Assembly (NCBI GenBank): GCA_017509065.1
Contig: JAFWQM010000161.1
Span: 1-64,000, forward strand
Length of the DNA stretch: 64,000 bases
Origin: Clostridia bacterium
Lineage (GTDB): Bacteria; Bacillota_A; Clostridia; Christensenellales; Aristaeellaceae
Direction: 5' to 3'
The notes under the pieces were generated by a model that did not search any database, was not told the DNA's origin, and worked only from the letters and a program-made list of their open reading frames with translations. Positions within the stretch are counted from its first letter, which is position 1. Each line of letters opens with the position of its first letter. Below are positions 7,937 through 15,705 of this stretch, piece by piece. The position numbers and the translations under genes were made by a program.

Positions 7937-8578
7937 ATGGCGATTCAGCTGATCAAATACCCCACCGCAAATTCCAACCTGCCTCTGCGCGTAGCGCGCG
8001 GCCACTTTGCCACCAGCCACAGCCACATCAACTATTACATCGACCTGACCATGACCAAGCACCGCCTGTCCGAGGCCCGGGAAGCCGCGGTGCAGCTGGC
8101 GTCCACATTCAAGCCTTCCACCATCATTGACACCATCCTGTGCCTGGACGGCACGGAAGTGATCGGCGCGTGCATGGCCAGTGAGCTGACCCGCGCGGGA
8201 TTCATGAACATGAACGCCCACCGCACCATCTATGTGGTCACACCGGAACACACCACAGGCAGCCAGCTTCTCTTCCGCGACAATTCCGCGCCCATGATCG
8301 TGGGCAAGCATGTGCTGGTGCTGGCCGCGTCCGTCACCACGGGCTACACCGCCAAGGCGGCCATCGAAGCCATCCGGTATTACAGCGGCATCCCCGTGGG
8401 CATCAGCGCGATTTACACCTCCGTGGATTCCTGCGAGGGCTTCCCCATTGTGTCTATTTTCAACATGGAACGCGACCTGATGGACTATGAAAGCCACGAC
8501 AGCCACGACTGCCCGCTGTGCAAAGCCGGCTTAAAGGTGGACGCGCTGGTGAACGCTTTCGGCATTTCCAGCTTCTGA
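7937..8578 (+). CDS. Type I phosphoribosyltransferase (orotate-PRTase-like)
   Basis: A 213-residue protein with a PRTase-like core. VLVLAASVTTGYTAKAA near residue 137 sits where the PRPP-binding loop is expected, but the usual pair of acidic residues is replaced by Ala-Ala, so catalysis may be altered or lost. A DCPLC pair of cysteines lies near the C-terminus. Similar proteins are annotated as orotate phosphoribosyltransferase; without pyrimidine genes nearby the substrate is open. GAAGGAG precedes the ATG. The gene is monocistronic with its own promoter and a terminator. Confidence 0.6.
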   Translation: MAIQLIKYPTANSNLPLRVARGHFATSHSHINYYIDLTMTKHRLSEAREAAVQLASTFKPSTIIDTILCLDGTEVIGACMASELTRAGFMNMNAHRTIYVVTPEHTTGSQLLFRDNSAPMIVGKHVLVLAASVTTGYTAKAAIEAIRYYSGIPVGISAIYTSVDSCEGFPIVSIFNMERDLMDYESHDSHDCPLCKAGLKVDALVNAFGISSF

Positions 8579-8596
8579 TAAAAACGCGTTTGCTTC

Positions 8597-8641
8597 AATC
8601 CCCCGTATTTTCCTCCCCCATGCGGAAGAATACGGGGGATT
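8597..8641. terminator. Bidirectional terminator
   Basis: A 13-bp perfect stem (AATCCCCCGTATT at 8597-8609 with 8629-8641) lies between the convergent phosphoribosyltransferase and P-type ATPase genes. Confidence 0.8.
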
Positions 8642-8644
8642 ATT

Positions 8645-11053
8645 CTATTTTGACGTTTCCAGTCTGCGCATCATCGGGCGGACGGCAAGCGTGCCAAGCA
8701 GCAGCACGGCGATACCGCCGGCAGCCATCCCGGCCAGCGTCAGCCAATTTTGGGCCGTCATGGCCTGGGGATGCAGGGCGAATATGCCCGGGAAGAACGC
8801 CACCGCTCCAACAAACCCCAGGCACATCAGCGCGCAGACAGCGGCGCGAAGCCTGGAAAACGGCAGGCAGGTAAGGATCAGATTGCTCAGGCCGATCACG
8901 CCCGCCGCGATGACCGCCATGGTGGAGGCAACGTCGTCCGGCGTGCCCAGATAGTTGGCGATCATCGCTGCCAGCGCGCAGCACACCACGCCCAACGCCG
9001 CGGGCGCGGCTTTCAGGATGATGCGTTTCAAAAAGTTGCCCTTCGCCCGCTCGCTGCTTGGCTCCAGCGCCAGGAAGAAGGAAGGGATGCCTACGGTCAA
9101 CGCTCCGACCATGGTCAGATGGATGGGCTGGAATGGATAGCGCAGCGGCAGGAACAAGCCGATCAGCAGGTTCAGCACGCTGAGCACAAAGGAGTAGAGC
9201 GTCTTTTGCAGGAACAGGGAGGCTGTTCTCGTGATGTTGCCGATGACCCTGCGGCCTTCCGACACCACAGCGGGCAGCGAATTGAAATCATTGTCCAGCA
9301 GCACCAGCTGGGCTGCGTGCTCGGTAGCTTCCGCGCCGCCTGCCATGGCGATGGAGCAGTCCGCCGCTTTGAGGGACGGAATGTCGTTCACGCCGTCCCC
9401 GGTCATGGCTACGCTGTGCCCGGCTTTTTTCAGCGCTTCCACCAGGATGCGCTTCCTGTCGGGGGTCAGCCTGCCGAAAACCACGTGATCCTGGGCCGCG
9501 GCGCAAAGCTCGTCATCGGTCAGTTTTGCGCAGTCCACCAGCTTTTCGCAGCCTTTAAGCTCCAGCGCCCGCCCGGCAGCGGCCACCGTGCGCGGATCGT
9601 CGCCGCTCATGATGCGTACCGATACGCCTTCCTGATTGAACCATTCGATGGTGTCCTTCGCGGAGGGACGCAGGGTTTCCCGAAGCAGGAACAGGCCCAG
9701 CAGCCGGGTCACCTGGGGAAGATGATCTCCCTGAAGGGTTCCCTTCGCCTCCGCCAGCAGCAGCACGCGAAAGCCTTCCGCGGCCGCCTGCTTCGCTTCC
9801 GGGGGAACTGCGCCTACCACAAACGAAGGCGCGCCCATGATCAGCGTTGTTCCGTCCGTGAAGGAAACGGCGGACTTTTTTCGCGCCGAAGAGAACGGCA
9901 GGACGGACGATGCTTTGCGGGTTTCATCCGCCCTGTAAGCGCCTGCGATGGCCCGAAGCGTGCCGGACTCCGCTTCAAACGCCGAAACGAAGTCCGCTGC
10001 TTTACCGCGGAATTCCTGTTCGTCCGCCTCCAGAAGAATGGCGTGATCGAACGCCATTTCCCCGGTGGTCAGCGTGCCGGTTTTATCCGTACACAGGACG
10101 TCCACCCGCGCCAGCGTTTCGATGCCGAACAGTTCCTGCACCAGCGTCCTGCGCCGACCCAGCTTCACCACACCCGCCATCAGCGCGACGGAAGTGAGCA
10201 AAATCAGCCCTTCCGGGATCATGCCGATCATGGCGGCGACGGCGGAAGGCACCGCGTCGCTGACCGGCAATTTCTGCAGGAACACCTGCTGAAGAAACAG
10301 CAGTACGCCAATGGGAACCAGCAGCTTGCTGACCAAGGAAACAAGCTTGTTCATTTCGGTCATCAGCTCGGATTTCGGCGAGCGGATCTGTTTCGCCTCG
10401 CGCATCAGCTGCGCGGCGTAGCTGTCGTCGCCCACGGCAATGAGCTGCGCGGTGACGCGGCCTTCGGTCAAAAAGCAGCCGGACATGAGCAGCTCGCCCG
10501 TTTTATGGTTCACCGGCTCGCTCTCCCCGGTGAGCAGCGATTCGTCCGCCGCGCAGACGCCGTCAACGATCGCGGCGTCCGCGGGAATCTGGTCGCCCGC
10601 GCTGAAAATGACCAGGTCGCCCAGCACCAGTCCGTCCGGCGGGCATTTCTGCTCCCTGCCGTCCCGGATCACGCGGACATCCCGCACTTCCAGCAGCCGC
10701 AGCTTTTTCAGCATCGCGCGGGCCCGAAGCTCCTGCACCGTGCCGATCAGCGTGTTGGAAAACACCACGCCCAAAAACAGCATGTTCCGCCAGGAACCCA
10801 CCAGCGCCAGACAGCCTGCCAGCGCAAAGTTCAGCAGGTTAAACAGGGTAAACAAATTGTCCGCTACGATGCGCGGCACGCTCTTTCCCGGCTCCGCCGT
10901 CTGCCGGTTGCTCTGACCCGCCTCAGCCCGCCTGGCCACTTCCGCCTGGGTCAGTCCTTCCGGCGGTGTGGGAACCATGTCCTTTGGCGGCGCGGCCGGG
11001 ATTTGCAGCGCGGCGGTTTTCGGTTTACGCTTCTGTGAGTTTATATCTTTCAT
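8645..11053 (-). CDS. Cation-transporting P-type ATPase
   Basis: An 802-residue ion pump. Visible marks: TGES of the actuator domain, the PEGL motif of membrane helix M4 (GMIPEGLILLT), phosphorylation motif DKTGTLT with Asp323, and TGDGVND of the hinge. There is no heavy-metal CPC motif and no N-terminal metal-binding domain, which argues against copper or cadmium pumps. PEGL resembles P2-type (Ca, Mg, Mn) pumps, but the M6 region lacks the usual N-x-x-T-D signature, so the ion is uncertain. A Pro/Lys-rich tail of about 35 residues precedes the first domain. GGAGA ribosome binding site; monocistronic. Confidence 0.88.
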   Translation of the reverse strand: MKDINSQKRKPKTAALQIPAAPPKDMVPTPPEGLTQAEVARRAEAGQSNRQTAEPGKSVPRIVADNLFTLFNLLNFALAGCLALVGSWRNMLFLGVVFSNTLIGTVQELRARAMLKKLRLLEVRDVRVIRDGREQKCPPDGLVLGDLVIFSAGDQIPADAAIVDGVCAADESLLTGESEPVNHKTGELLMSGCFLTEGRVTAQLIAVGDDSYAAQLMREAKQIRSPKSELMTEMNKLVSLVSKLLVPIGVLLFLQQVFLQKLPVSDAVPSAVAAMIGMIPEGLILLTSVALMAGVVKLGRRRTLVQELFGIETLARVDVLCTDKTGTLTTGEMAFDHAILLEADEQEFRGKAADFVSAFEAESGTLRAIAGAYRADETRKASSVLPFSSARKKSAVSFTDGTTLIMGAPSFVVGAVPPEAKQAAAEGFRVLLLAEAKGTLQGDHLPQVTRLLGLFLLRETLRPSAKDTIEWFNQEGVSVRIMSGDDPRTVAAAGRALELKGCEKLVDCAKLTDDELCAAAQDHVVFGRLTPDRKRILVEALKKAGHSVAMTGDGVNDIPSLKAADCSIAMAGGAEATEHAAQLVLLDNDFNSLPAVVSEGRRVIGNITRTASLFLQKTLYSFVLSVLNLLIGLFLPLRYPFQPIHLTMVGALTVGIPSFFLALEPSSERAKGNFLKRIILKAAPAALGVVCCALAAMIANYLGTPDDVASTMAVIAAGVIGLSNLILTCLPFSRLRAAVCALMCLGFVGAVAFFPGIFALHPQAMTAQNWLTLAGMAAGGIAVLLLGTLAVRPMMRRLETSK

Positions 11054-11129
11054 TTCCTGTCTCCTTTGTGCCGGATCAACATACCGTAAATAGCACTGCC
11101 TGTCAGAAGTGCTTTTCGATCGTTCGCCG

Positions 11130-11696
11130 TTATCTGCCCATTCTTCCGATCAGCTTATTTCCCTCGTCCTTCAGCCATTGGCGGTGGGCTTTATAGTCCG
11201 GGTCGATGTTTTCCACCTCGGCCCAGAAGCGGGGCGAATGGTTCATTTCTTTGCGGTGGCACAGTTCATGGATCACCACGTAGTCCATCACCTCGGGCGG
11301 GCAGAGCATGAGCAGGCAGTTGAAGTTCAGGTTGCCCTGGCTGGAACAGCTGCCCCACTTGCTTTTCTGGTTGCGGATGGTGATGCTGCCGTAGGTCACG
11401 TTCAGCAGTTTGGAAAAATATCGCACCCGCGGAGGGATTTTTCCCAGCGCCTGGTCAGCCAGAGAGCGGATTTCCGCATCGGTCAGGGGAGGAAGGCCGG
11501 CCAATTCCTGCTCCCGCTGGTTCACGATGCTCAGATGCTTGCTGAGCCAGGCCTCGTGCTGCCGGATAAAATCGTCGATCTGCGCCTGTCGCATGCTTCT
11601 GGGCGCGCGAATCTCAACTTCGTTAGGGCCGGTGACGCGCATGGCAATGGTTTTCCGGCTGCTGCGGATTACCTGAACCTGAATATTTTTATTCAT
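11130..11696 (-). CDS. YgjP-like zinc metallopeptidase
   Basis: A 188-residue protein of the YgjP/WLM type (formerly DUF45). The zinc motif HELCH (His143, Glu144, His147) is followed by HSPRFW, and KWGSCSSQGNLNFN precedes it, the standard order for the family. The E. coli homologue is poorly characterised; a cytoplasmic peptidase role is assumed. No signal peptide. Confidence 0.88.
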   Translation of the reverse strand: MNKNIQVQVIRSSRKTIAMRVTGPNEVEIRAPRSMRQAQIDDFIRQHEAWLSKHLSIVNQREQELAGLPPLTDAEIRSLADQALGKIPPRVRYFSKLLNVTYGSITIRNQKSKWGSCSSQGNLNFNCLLMLCPPEVMDYVVIHELCHRKEMNHSPRFWAEVENIDPDYKAHRQWLKDEGNKLIGRMGR

Positions 11697-11712
11697 GAAA
11701 ATCCTTTCAGTC

Positions 11713-11796
11713 TATAGTTCATAGTTTATCGTTCCAAGCCTGAAGTTACCTTATAAAATAATCATCCTTTAGAACTCAAAACTTAGAACTGACTAT
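11713..11796. repeat. Inverted heptad repeat (GTTCNNA family)
   Basis: Three tandem heptads (TATAGTT, CATAGTT, TATCGTT at 11713-11733) face three inverted heptads (AACTCAA, AACTTAG, AACTGAC at 11773-11793), about 40 bases apart. The 7-base periodicity and the GTT/AAC core match a second copy at 20859-20961. Confidence 0.55.
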
Positions 11797-11891
11797 CAGT
11801 ATAAACTCAATCGCCGTTTCTGGCAAGGGGGCATATTGCCGAAGCGCCCTTCATAGGATAACGCGAGGACAAAGTGAAGGAGTGTGCGGGC

Positions 11892-12932
11892 ATGAAAAAA
11901 CGAAACTGGAAACTGAACATACGTCGCGTGGATGTGGAACGGATGCTGATCCTGTGCGCTTCGGCGCTGGTGGTTGCTCTGGCGCTGCGGCAGGACCAGA
12001 CGGTTCCGACGCGGCAGGCGGACGACCTGGATAAAATCCCGGTGTTATCGGACAGCTCGCTGCTGACCGCTGCCGACACCCAGCCCACAGTGGTGTATTA
12101 CCAGGATGGGGAAGGCTATCTGGTGCCGGTCACGCGGCAGGTGGATAAAACGGACGGCATCGCCAAGGCGACGCTGAGCCTGATGGTGCAAAGCAGCGCC
12201 AACGACCTGGCGGCGGCCAGGCTGGGCCTCAAAACCACGGTGCCGGAGGGCACAAAGTTTGACCTGGACATTGCGGACGGCAAGGCGCGGGTGGATTTGA
12301 GCAAGGAAGCGCTGAACTGCCCGAACGCCGAGCAGGAAACGCTGATGGTGCAGTCCGTGGCGCAGGCGCTGTGTGAATTCGATTCGGTGGACGAAGTATC
12401 CTTTCTCTTTGACGGCCAGAAGCGCAGCAAGCTGACCTGGGGCACCGATGTGAGCGGCGTGTTCAAAGGGGACAATCTGAACCTGGAAAGCGTGGAAACC
12501 ATGGCGGGCACGGGCAGCGTGCAGCTGTATTTTCCCTCGTCTACGGGACGGATGCTGGTGCCCGTTACGCGCACGGTGTTTTCCGATGCGGATGTGACCA
12601 CCGCCATCCTGGAACTGGTGAAAGGCCCGAAAAAGGATAGCGGGCTTTCTGCGCCGCTTCCCGATGACTGCGGACTGCTGGGCGTGACCATGAAGGACGG
12701 CGTGGTGACCATCAACTTTACCAAAGAATTCGTGCAGGCCGCCCAGGGCGAAAACGGCATTCAGGCTTTGCGCGCCGTGATGTTCACCGCCGCCCAGTTT
12801 CCCGGCGTGAAGCAGGTGAAGATTGCCGTGGAGGGCGAGCCCTACCAGCCGCCCGAAGCCGCCCAGACCACCTTCCTCAACCAGGACACCGAAATCATGA
12901 CCTATTATCCCGGCGTGATCGAGATGGATTGA
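11892..12932 (+). CDS. GerMN-domain protein (spore/envelope)
   Basis: A 346-residue protein with one N-terminal membrane anchor (about residues 18-32, after RR) and two tandem GerMN domains, each beginning with a V-x-YYQD- or VQLYFPS-type strand followed by LVPVTR (near residues 75 and 215). GerM is a lipoprotein needed for spore assembly and germination in Bacillus; two-domain forms are usual. There is no lipobox Cys here, so it is probably a type II membrane protein. AAGGAGTG precedes the ATG at 11892; the upstream GTG at 11874 immediately precedes, and would include, this ribosome binding site. Confidence 0.8.
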   Translation: MKKRNWKLNIRRVDVERMLILCASALVVALALRQDQTVPTRQADDLDKIPVLSDSSLLTAADTQPTVVYYQDGEGYLVPVTRQVDKTDGIAKATLSLMVQSSANDLAAARLGLKTTVPEGTKFDLDIADGKARVDLSKEALNCPNAEQETLMVQSVAQALCEFDSVDEVSFLFDGQKRSKLTWGTDVSGVFKGDNLNLESVETMAGTGSVQLYFPSSTGRMLVPVTRTVFSDADVTTAILELVKGPKKDSGLSAPLPDDCGLLGVTMKDGVVTINFTKEFVQAAQGENGIQALRAVMFTAAQFPGVKQVKIAVEGEPYQPPEAAQTTFLNQDTEIMTYYPGVIEMD

Positions 12933-12966
12933 AGCAGGTTATAAAGGAAAAACCCTGTAAATATGA

Positions 12967-13006
12967 AACAGGATCATCCTCCGCAAAAATCAGGGATGAT
13001 CCTGTT
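12967..13006. terminator. Terminator after the GerMN gene
   Basis: AACAGGATCATCC (12967-12979) pairs perfectly with 12994-13006, and a T-rich stretch follows. Confidence 0.75.
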
Positions 13007-13071
13007 CCTTGTTTCGCTTTCTCTCAACGGGAAGCTTATTATTTTCTTTTCAATTGAAAAACAGAATCAAA

Positions 13072-13806
13072 TCAGCCCGCGGATTCATCCACGCCGAACA
13101 CGATGACTTCCGAGGTCGCCTCGTTTTTCCACACGAGCAGGCCGTTTTCGTTGAAAGAGAACGTGATGGTGACGGGCTTGCTGTCGCCTTCCATGATTCC
13201 ATTGACTGTGACGGCATCCTGCGCCGAGCTGTAAGCGCCCTTCAGCACGCCGTACTTATTGGCCAGTCCGCTCTGATCGAACACGGTCACACGAACTTCG
13301 TATACGCCGTCCTGCCAATCGACAAACTCCACCATGGTCTGATCCTTGATCCAGTTTCCTCCCAGGAACATGCCGATCTTAGTGAAAGCAAGACCGCGGC
13401 CGGCGTCTTCTTTCAGGTCCTTCCAGAGCAGCCTTCCTTTCGCGTCCAGAGAGAATATTGCGTCGCCGTCTTCGTATTCGTTGACCAGAGTCCCGCTTAT
13501 GCTGTTCGTATCCTCCGTATACTTTATACCGAACGGCATGCAAACCAGCGTATTGTTCTCCGCCTGGTAGATGGCGGAGTACTCCCACACGGTGTATTTC
13601 CCTTCCGCCAGCTGGTGTTTCACCATGAGCTTAAAGCCGGCGTCCTCGCAGTAGGATTCAATCTGCCAGTCACCGGTTTTCCAGATGCTTTCAAACACCA
13701 GGCTTTCGGGGTACTGATCCTTGTAATCCATTTCTTCCGCAAATGCGGTGTTCACCGTAAGCAGCATCAGCGCAATCGTCAGCCATGCGATCAGTTTGTT
13801 TTTCAT
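13072..13806 (-). CDS. Secreted protein of unknown function
   Basis: A 244-residue protein with a clear signal peptide (MKNKLIAWLTIALMLLTVNT, then AFA-EEM as a type I cleavage site). The mature part has no recognisable domain; it is acidic, rich in aromatic residues and shows repeated short beta-strand-like segments ending in W-K or L-L-W-K, as in a beta-sandwich or lipocalin-like fold. An alternative start lies at 13818, closer to AAGGAAAGG. It is monocistronic, with a 300-base upstream gap. Confidence 0.7.
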   Translation of the reverse strand: MKNKLIAWLTIALMLLTVNTAFAEEMDYKDQYPESLVFESIWKTGDWQIESYCEDAGFKLMVKHQLAEGKYTVWEYSAIYQAENNTLVCMPFGIKYTEDTNSISGTLVNEYEDGDAIFSLDAKGRLLWKDLKEDAGRGLAFTKIGMFLGGNWIKDQTMVEFVDWQDGVYEVRVTVFDQSGLANKYGVLKGAYSSAQDAVTVNGIMEGDSKPVTITFSFNENGLLVWKNEATSEVIVFGVDESAG

Positions 13807-13975
13807 ATCGTTTTCCATCCTTTCCTTCGGTTGAGACGCATCACTATATTCGATCAATCGGGGTCCATTTCCTGCCTCTCATGGAAAAAAACGAATGTGC
13901 TGGTACTTTTCTTCCCGTTCAGTCCGTTTCGTTTTTCAATTCGAAACTCACGGTATCCCGCAAAAACGCTACAAA

Positions 13976-13994
13976 ATTATACTGTCAGTATAAT
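13976..13994. promoter_or_regulatory. 19-bp palindrome, possible operator
   Basis: ATTATACTG-T-CAGTATAAT is a perfect palindrome between the secreted-protein gene and the 41-codon ORF. It overlaps the start of the promoter at 13993-14021. The rest of the 306-base gap 13807-14113 holds nothing else recognisable. Confidence 0.45.
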
Positions 13995-14021
13995 GACAAA
14001 GGCGAAAAACTGTGATATGAT
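13993..14021 (+). promoter_or_regulatory. Promoter before the small ORF, tRNA-like gene and XRE gene
   Basis: ATGACA (13993-13998) and TATGAT (14016-14021) are spaced by 17 bases. The next features downstream are a 41-codon ORF, a tRNA-like sequence and the XRE gene, all in the same direction. Confidence 0.5.
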
Positions 14022-14113
14022 AGTACGGAAATCAGTTTCAGACTGATCGTCCGTCAAGCCGCGCCGAGGATCGCGGCCCTGATGGAATTTAAGAAAGAAA
14101 GGAGTTTTTCACG

Positions 14114-14239
14114 ATGCTGACCATCGACCGTTTCTTCATCCTGCCCGTAAGAATTCAGTTTTCTCCCGCGGTTAAGGGAATTATTTTGCTGCGCGATCAC
14201 AGAACGGCAGTGGAAATGCATTCGTGTCGAAAACTCTGA
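14114..14239 (+). CDS. Small ORF of unknown function (41 residues)
   Basis: An ATG with AAAGGAG nine bases upstream and a promoter about 95 bases upstream opens a 41-residue ORF, basic and partly hydrophobic (MLTIDRFFILPVRIQF at the N-terminus, a Cys near the end). No family recognised. It could be a genuine small protein or a leader peptide for the downstream tRNA-like sequence and regulator. Confidence 0.4.
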   Translation: MLTIDRFFILPVRIQFSPAVKGIILLRDHRTAVEMHSCRKL

Positions 14240-14313
14240 CACAGCGTTCGGCTTTTGCTGCTGTATCCACCCGTTCCCGCGCGGAAGAGTGGATTTTTTT
14301 GTTGCGCAAAAAC

Positions 14314-14386
14314 GCCGCCGTAGCTCAATTGGCAGAGCCCTGTAATTGTAAGCCAGAGGTTGCCCGTTCGAACCGGGTCGGTGGCT
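14314..14386 (+). tRNA. tRNA-Thr(UGU)-like gene with defective anticodon stem
   Basis: A 73-base cloverleaf. The acceptor stem GCCGCCG pairs with CGGTGGC (one G-U). The D arm GCTC/GAGC has GG in the loop. The T arm is GCCCG/CGGGT with TTCGAAC, and T8 and A9 are in place. The anticodon loop ATTGTAA gives UGU for ACA (Thr). However, the two anticodon-stem pairs next to the loop are mismatched (T-C and A-G), leaving three pairs. The discriminator is T and CCA is not encoded. It may be a diverged second tRNA-Thr copy or a decayed one. Confidence 0.6.
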
Positions 14387-14414
14387 TCATGATTTCAAGA
14401 AGGAGGAGATTCCT

Positions 14415-14651
14415 GTGACCATTCCCGTCATCAATCTGCGCCAGACCGGCCTGAACATCCTGCTGCTGCGGGAAGAGCGCGGCATGTCCGTGCGCGACCT
14501 GCAGGGCATGCTTGGCTTCGCCACGCCCCAGGCGATTTACAAGTGGCAGCACGGCACCACCCTGCCCACCGTGGATAACCTTGTAGCTTTATCCGCTATT
14601 TTTGAGGTGCCTGTGGAAGCGATTCTCTCAACCCGTATCCCCGGCGGGTAG
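14415..14651 (+). CDS. XRE-type helix-turn-helix regulator
   Basis: A 78-residue single-domain DNA-binding protein of the Cro/C1 type, with HTH residues about 20-60 (REERGMSVRDLQGMLG, then QAIYKWQHG as recognition helix). Small stand-alone members of this kind occur in many copies in Clostridia. The GTG start is supported by AGGAGG (14401-14406) eight bases upstream. The gene begins 28 bases after the tRNA-like sequence in the same direction. Target unknown. Confidence 0.8.
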   Translation: MTIPVINLRQTGLNILLLREERGMSVRDLQGMLGFATPQAIYKWQHGTTLPTVDNLVALSAIFEVPVEAILSTRIPGG

Positions 14652-14673
14652 CGAAGCGTAAGGAAAAAAAGCG

Positions 14674-14708
14674 GCCGGCGCGAGCATCCGGAAGGAGTTC
14701 GCGCCGGC
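14674..14708 (+). terminator. Hairpin after the XRE gene
   Basis: GCCGGCGCGA (14674-14683) pairs with 14699-14708, 23 bases after the XRE stop. Confidence 0.55.
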
Positions 14709-14833
14709 GTTGCATGCCACGGAAGATCAAAGGCCGAACGGTAAAAAAGTGTAAAAAATGTGTCCCGGGTCATTTTGGGATGTACAAACACAGCGCTGTG
14801 TGATAAAATTCAAATATGGTATGATCATGAATG

Positions 14834-14853
14834 AACCGCCCCATCGGGCGGTT
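14834..14853. terminator. Hairpin before the end of queH
   Basis: AACCGCCC and GGGCGGTT flank a CATC loop. It could terminate the reverse-strand queH transcript or serve both directions. Confidence 0.5.
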
Positions 14854-14907
14854 TCACGTTCAGGCGGAGCCTGTGCCATCCCGAAGGGCATTTTAACCTG
14901 ACCTGGA

Positions 14908-15534
14908 TTATTGGGAAGGATTCTGATGAGGCGCCTTGCTGTACAGGCATCCGCAGTAATCCTGCCGGTACAGACCGTATTGCTTTGACAGCTGCAGCGA
15001 GCGCAGGTAACCGTTTTTCTTTTTGAAATCGGCGAACAGGTATTTGACCCCGTATTCCCGTCCTGCCGCTTCCCCGGCGCGGTTCACGCTGTCCGCGTTT
15101 TTGTGGGGGCTGACGGACAGTGTGGTTGTGAAGTATTCAAAGCCGTGCTCCTTCGCCTGCTTCGCTGTTTCTCTTAGGCGCAGGGCAAAGCAGGCAAGGC
15201 ACCTGTCGCCCCCTTCCGGGCAGTCCGCCATGCCTTCCGCGAAGGAAGAAAAGGCATCATGGTCATACGCACAGGGCAGCAGCTTCACGTCCCCCGGCAG
15301 CAGCGACAGCAGCCGTTCCTGCTCGGAAAGCCGATGACGGTACTCCTCCTCCGGCTCAATGTTGGGGTTGTAGTACAGCACCGTCACGTCAAAATGCGCA
15401 GCCAGCCTTTCCAGCACCGCGCTGGAGCACGGCCCGCAGCAGCTATGTAAAAGCAGCGTCGCCCGCCGCGCCTCCAGCCGCCTGATTTCTTCTTCCATCT
15501 CCAGCTGGTAATTCCGCTTCGCCGGTTCCATCAT
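14908..15534 (-). CDS. queH: Epoxyqueuosine reductase QueH
   Basis: A 208-residue enzyme that reduces epoxyqueuosine to queuosine in tRNA, the non-QueG type. Conserved cysteines are visible: HSCCGPCSS (Cys32, Cys33, Cys36), a CLAC pair in the middle, and YCGC near the C-terminus, which together bind an Fe-S cluster and a second metal. ATG 15534 is chosen since GGAGG lies six bases upstream; the longer ORF start has none. Monocistronic. Confidence 0.9.
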   Translation of the reverse strand: MMEPAKRNYQLEMEEEIRRLEARRATLLLHSCCGPCSSAVLERLAAHFDVTVLYYNPNIEPEEEYRHRLSEQERLLSLLPGDVKLLPCAYDHDAFSSFAEGMADCPEGGDRCLACFALRLRETAKQAKEHGFEYFTTTLSVSPHKNADSVNRAGEAAGREYGVKYLFADFKKKNGYLRSLQLSKQYGLYRQDYCGCLYSKAPHQNPSQ

Positions 15535-15631
15535 AAGCGCCTCCGGTTTTTTTCCTGCAAACCCTGAATAACGACAAACATTGTACACAAAACGGGAGGA
15601 TTTCGCAAGTGTCTGATGATAAAAGGTTACG

Positions 15632-15650
15632 CTGGGGCTGTTCGCCCCAG
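15632..15650. terminator. Hairpin upstream of the solute-binding protein gene
   Basis: CTGGGGC and GCCCCAG (15632-15638 with 15644-15650) form a short stem in the gap between queH and the next gene. It may be a leader hairpin or the terminator of an earlier transcript. Confidence 0.35.
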
Positions 15651-15705
15651 TTCCCTTTGTTGGATGATTTATAGGTGAATGCTAACTGTTAAGGAGGTTC
15701 AGTTC

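Noticed and set aside
8750..11038. 762-codon forward frame opposite the P-type ATPase
   Set aside because: Arg/His/Gln-rich shadow of a GC-rich gene; the reverse frame has all P-type ATPase motifs.
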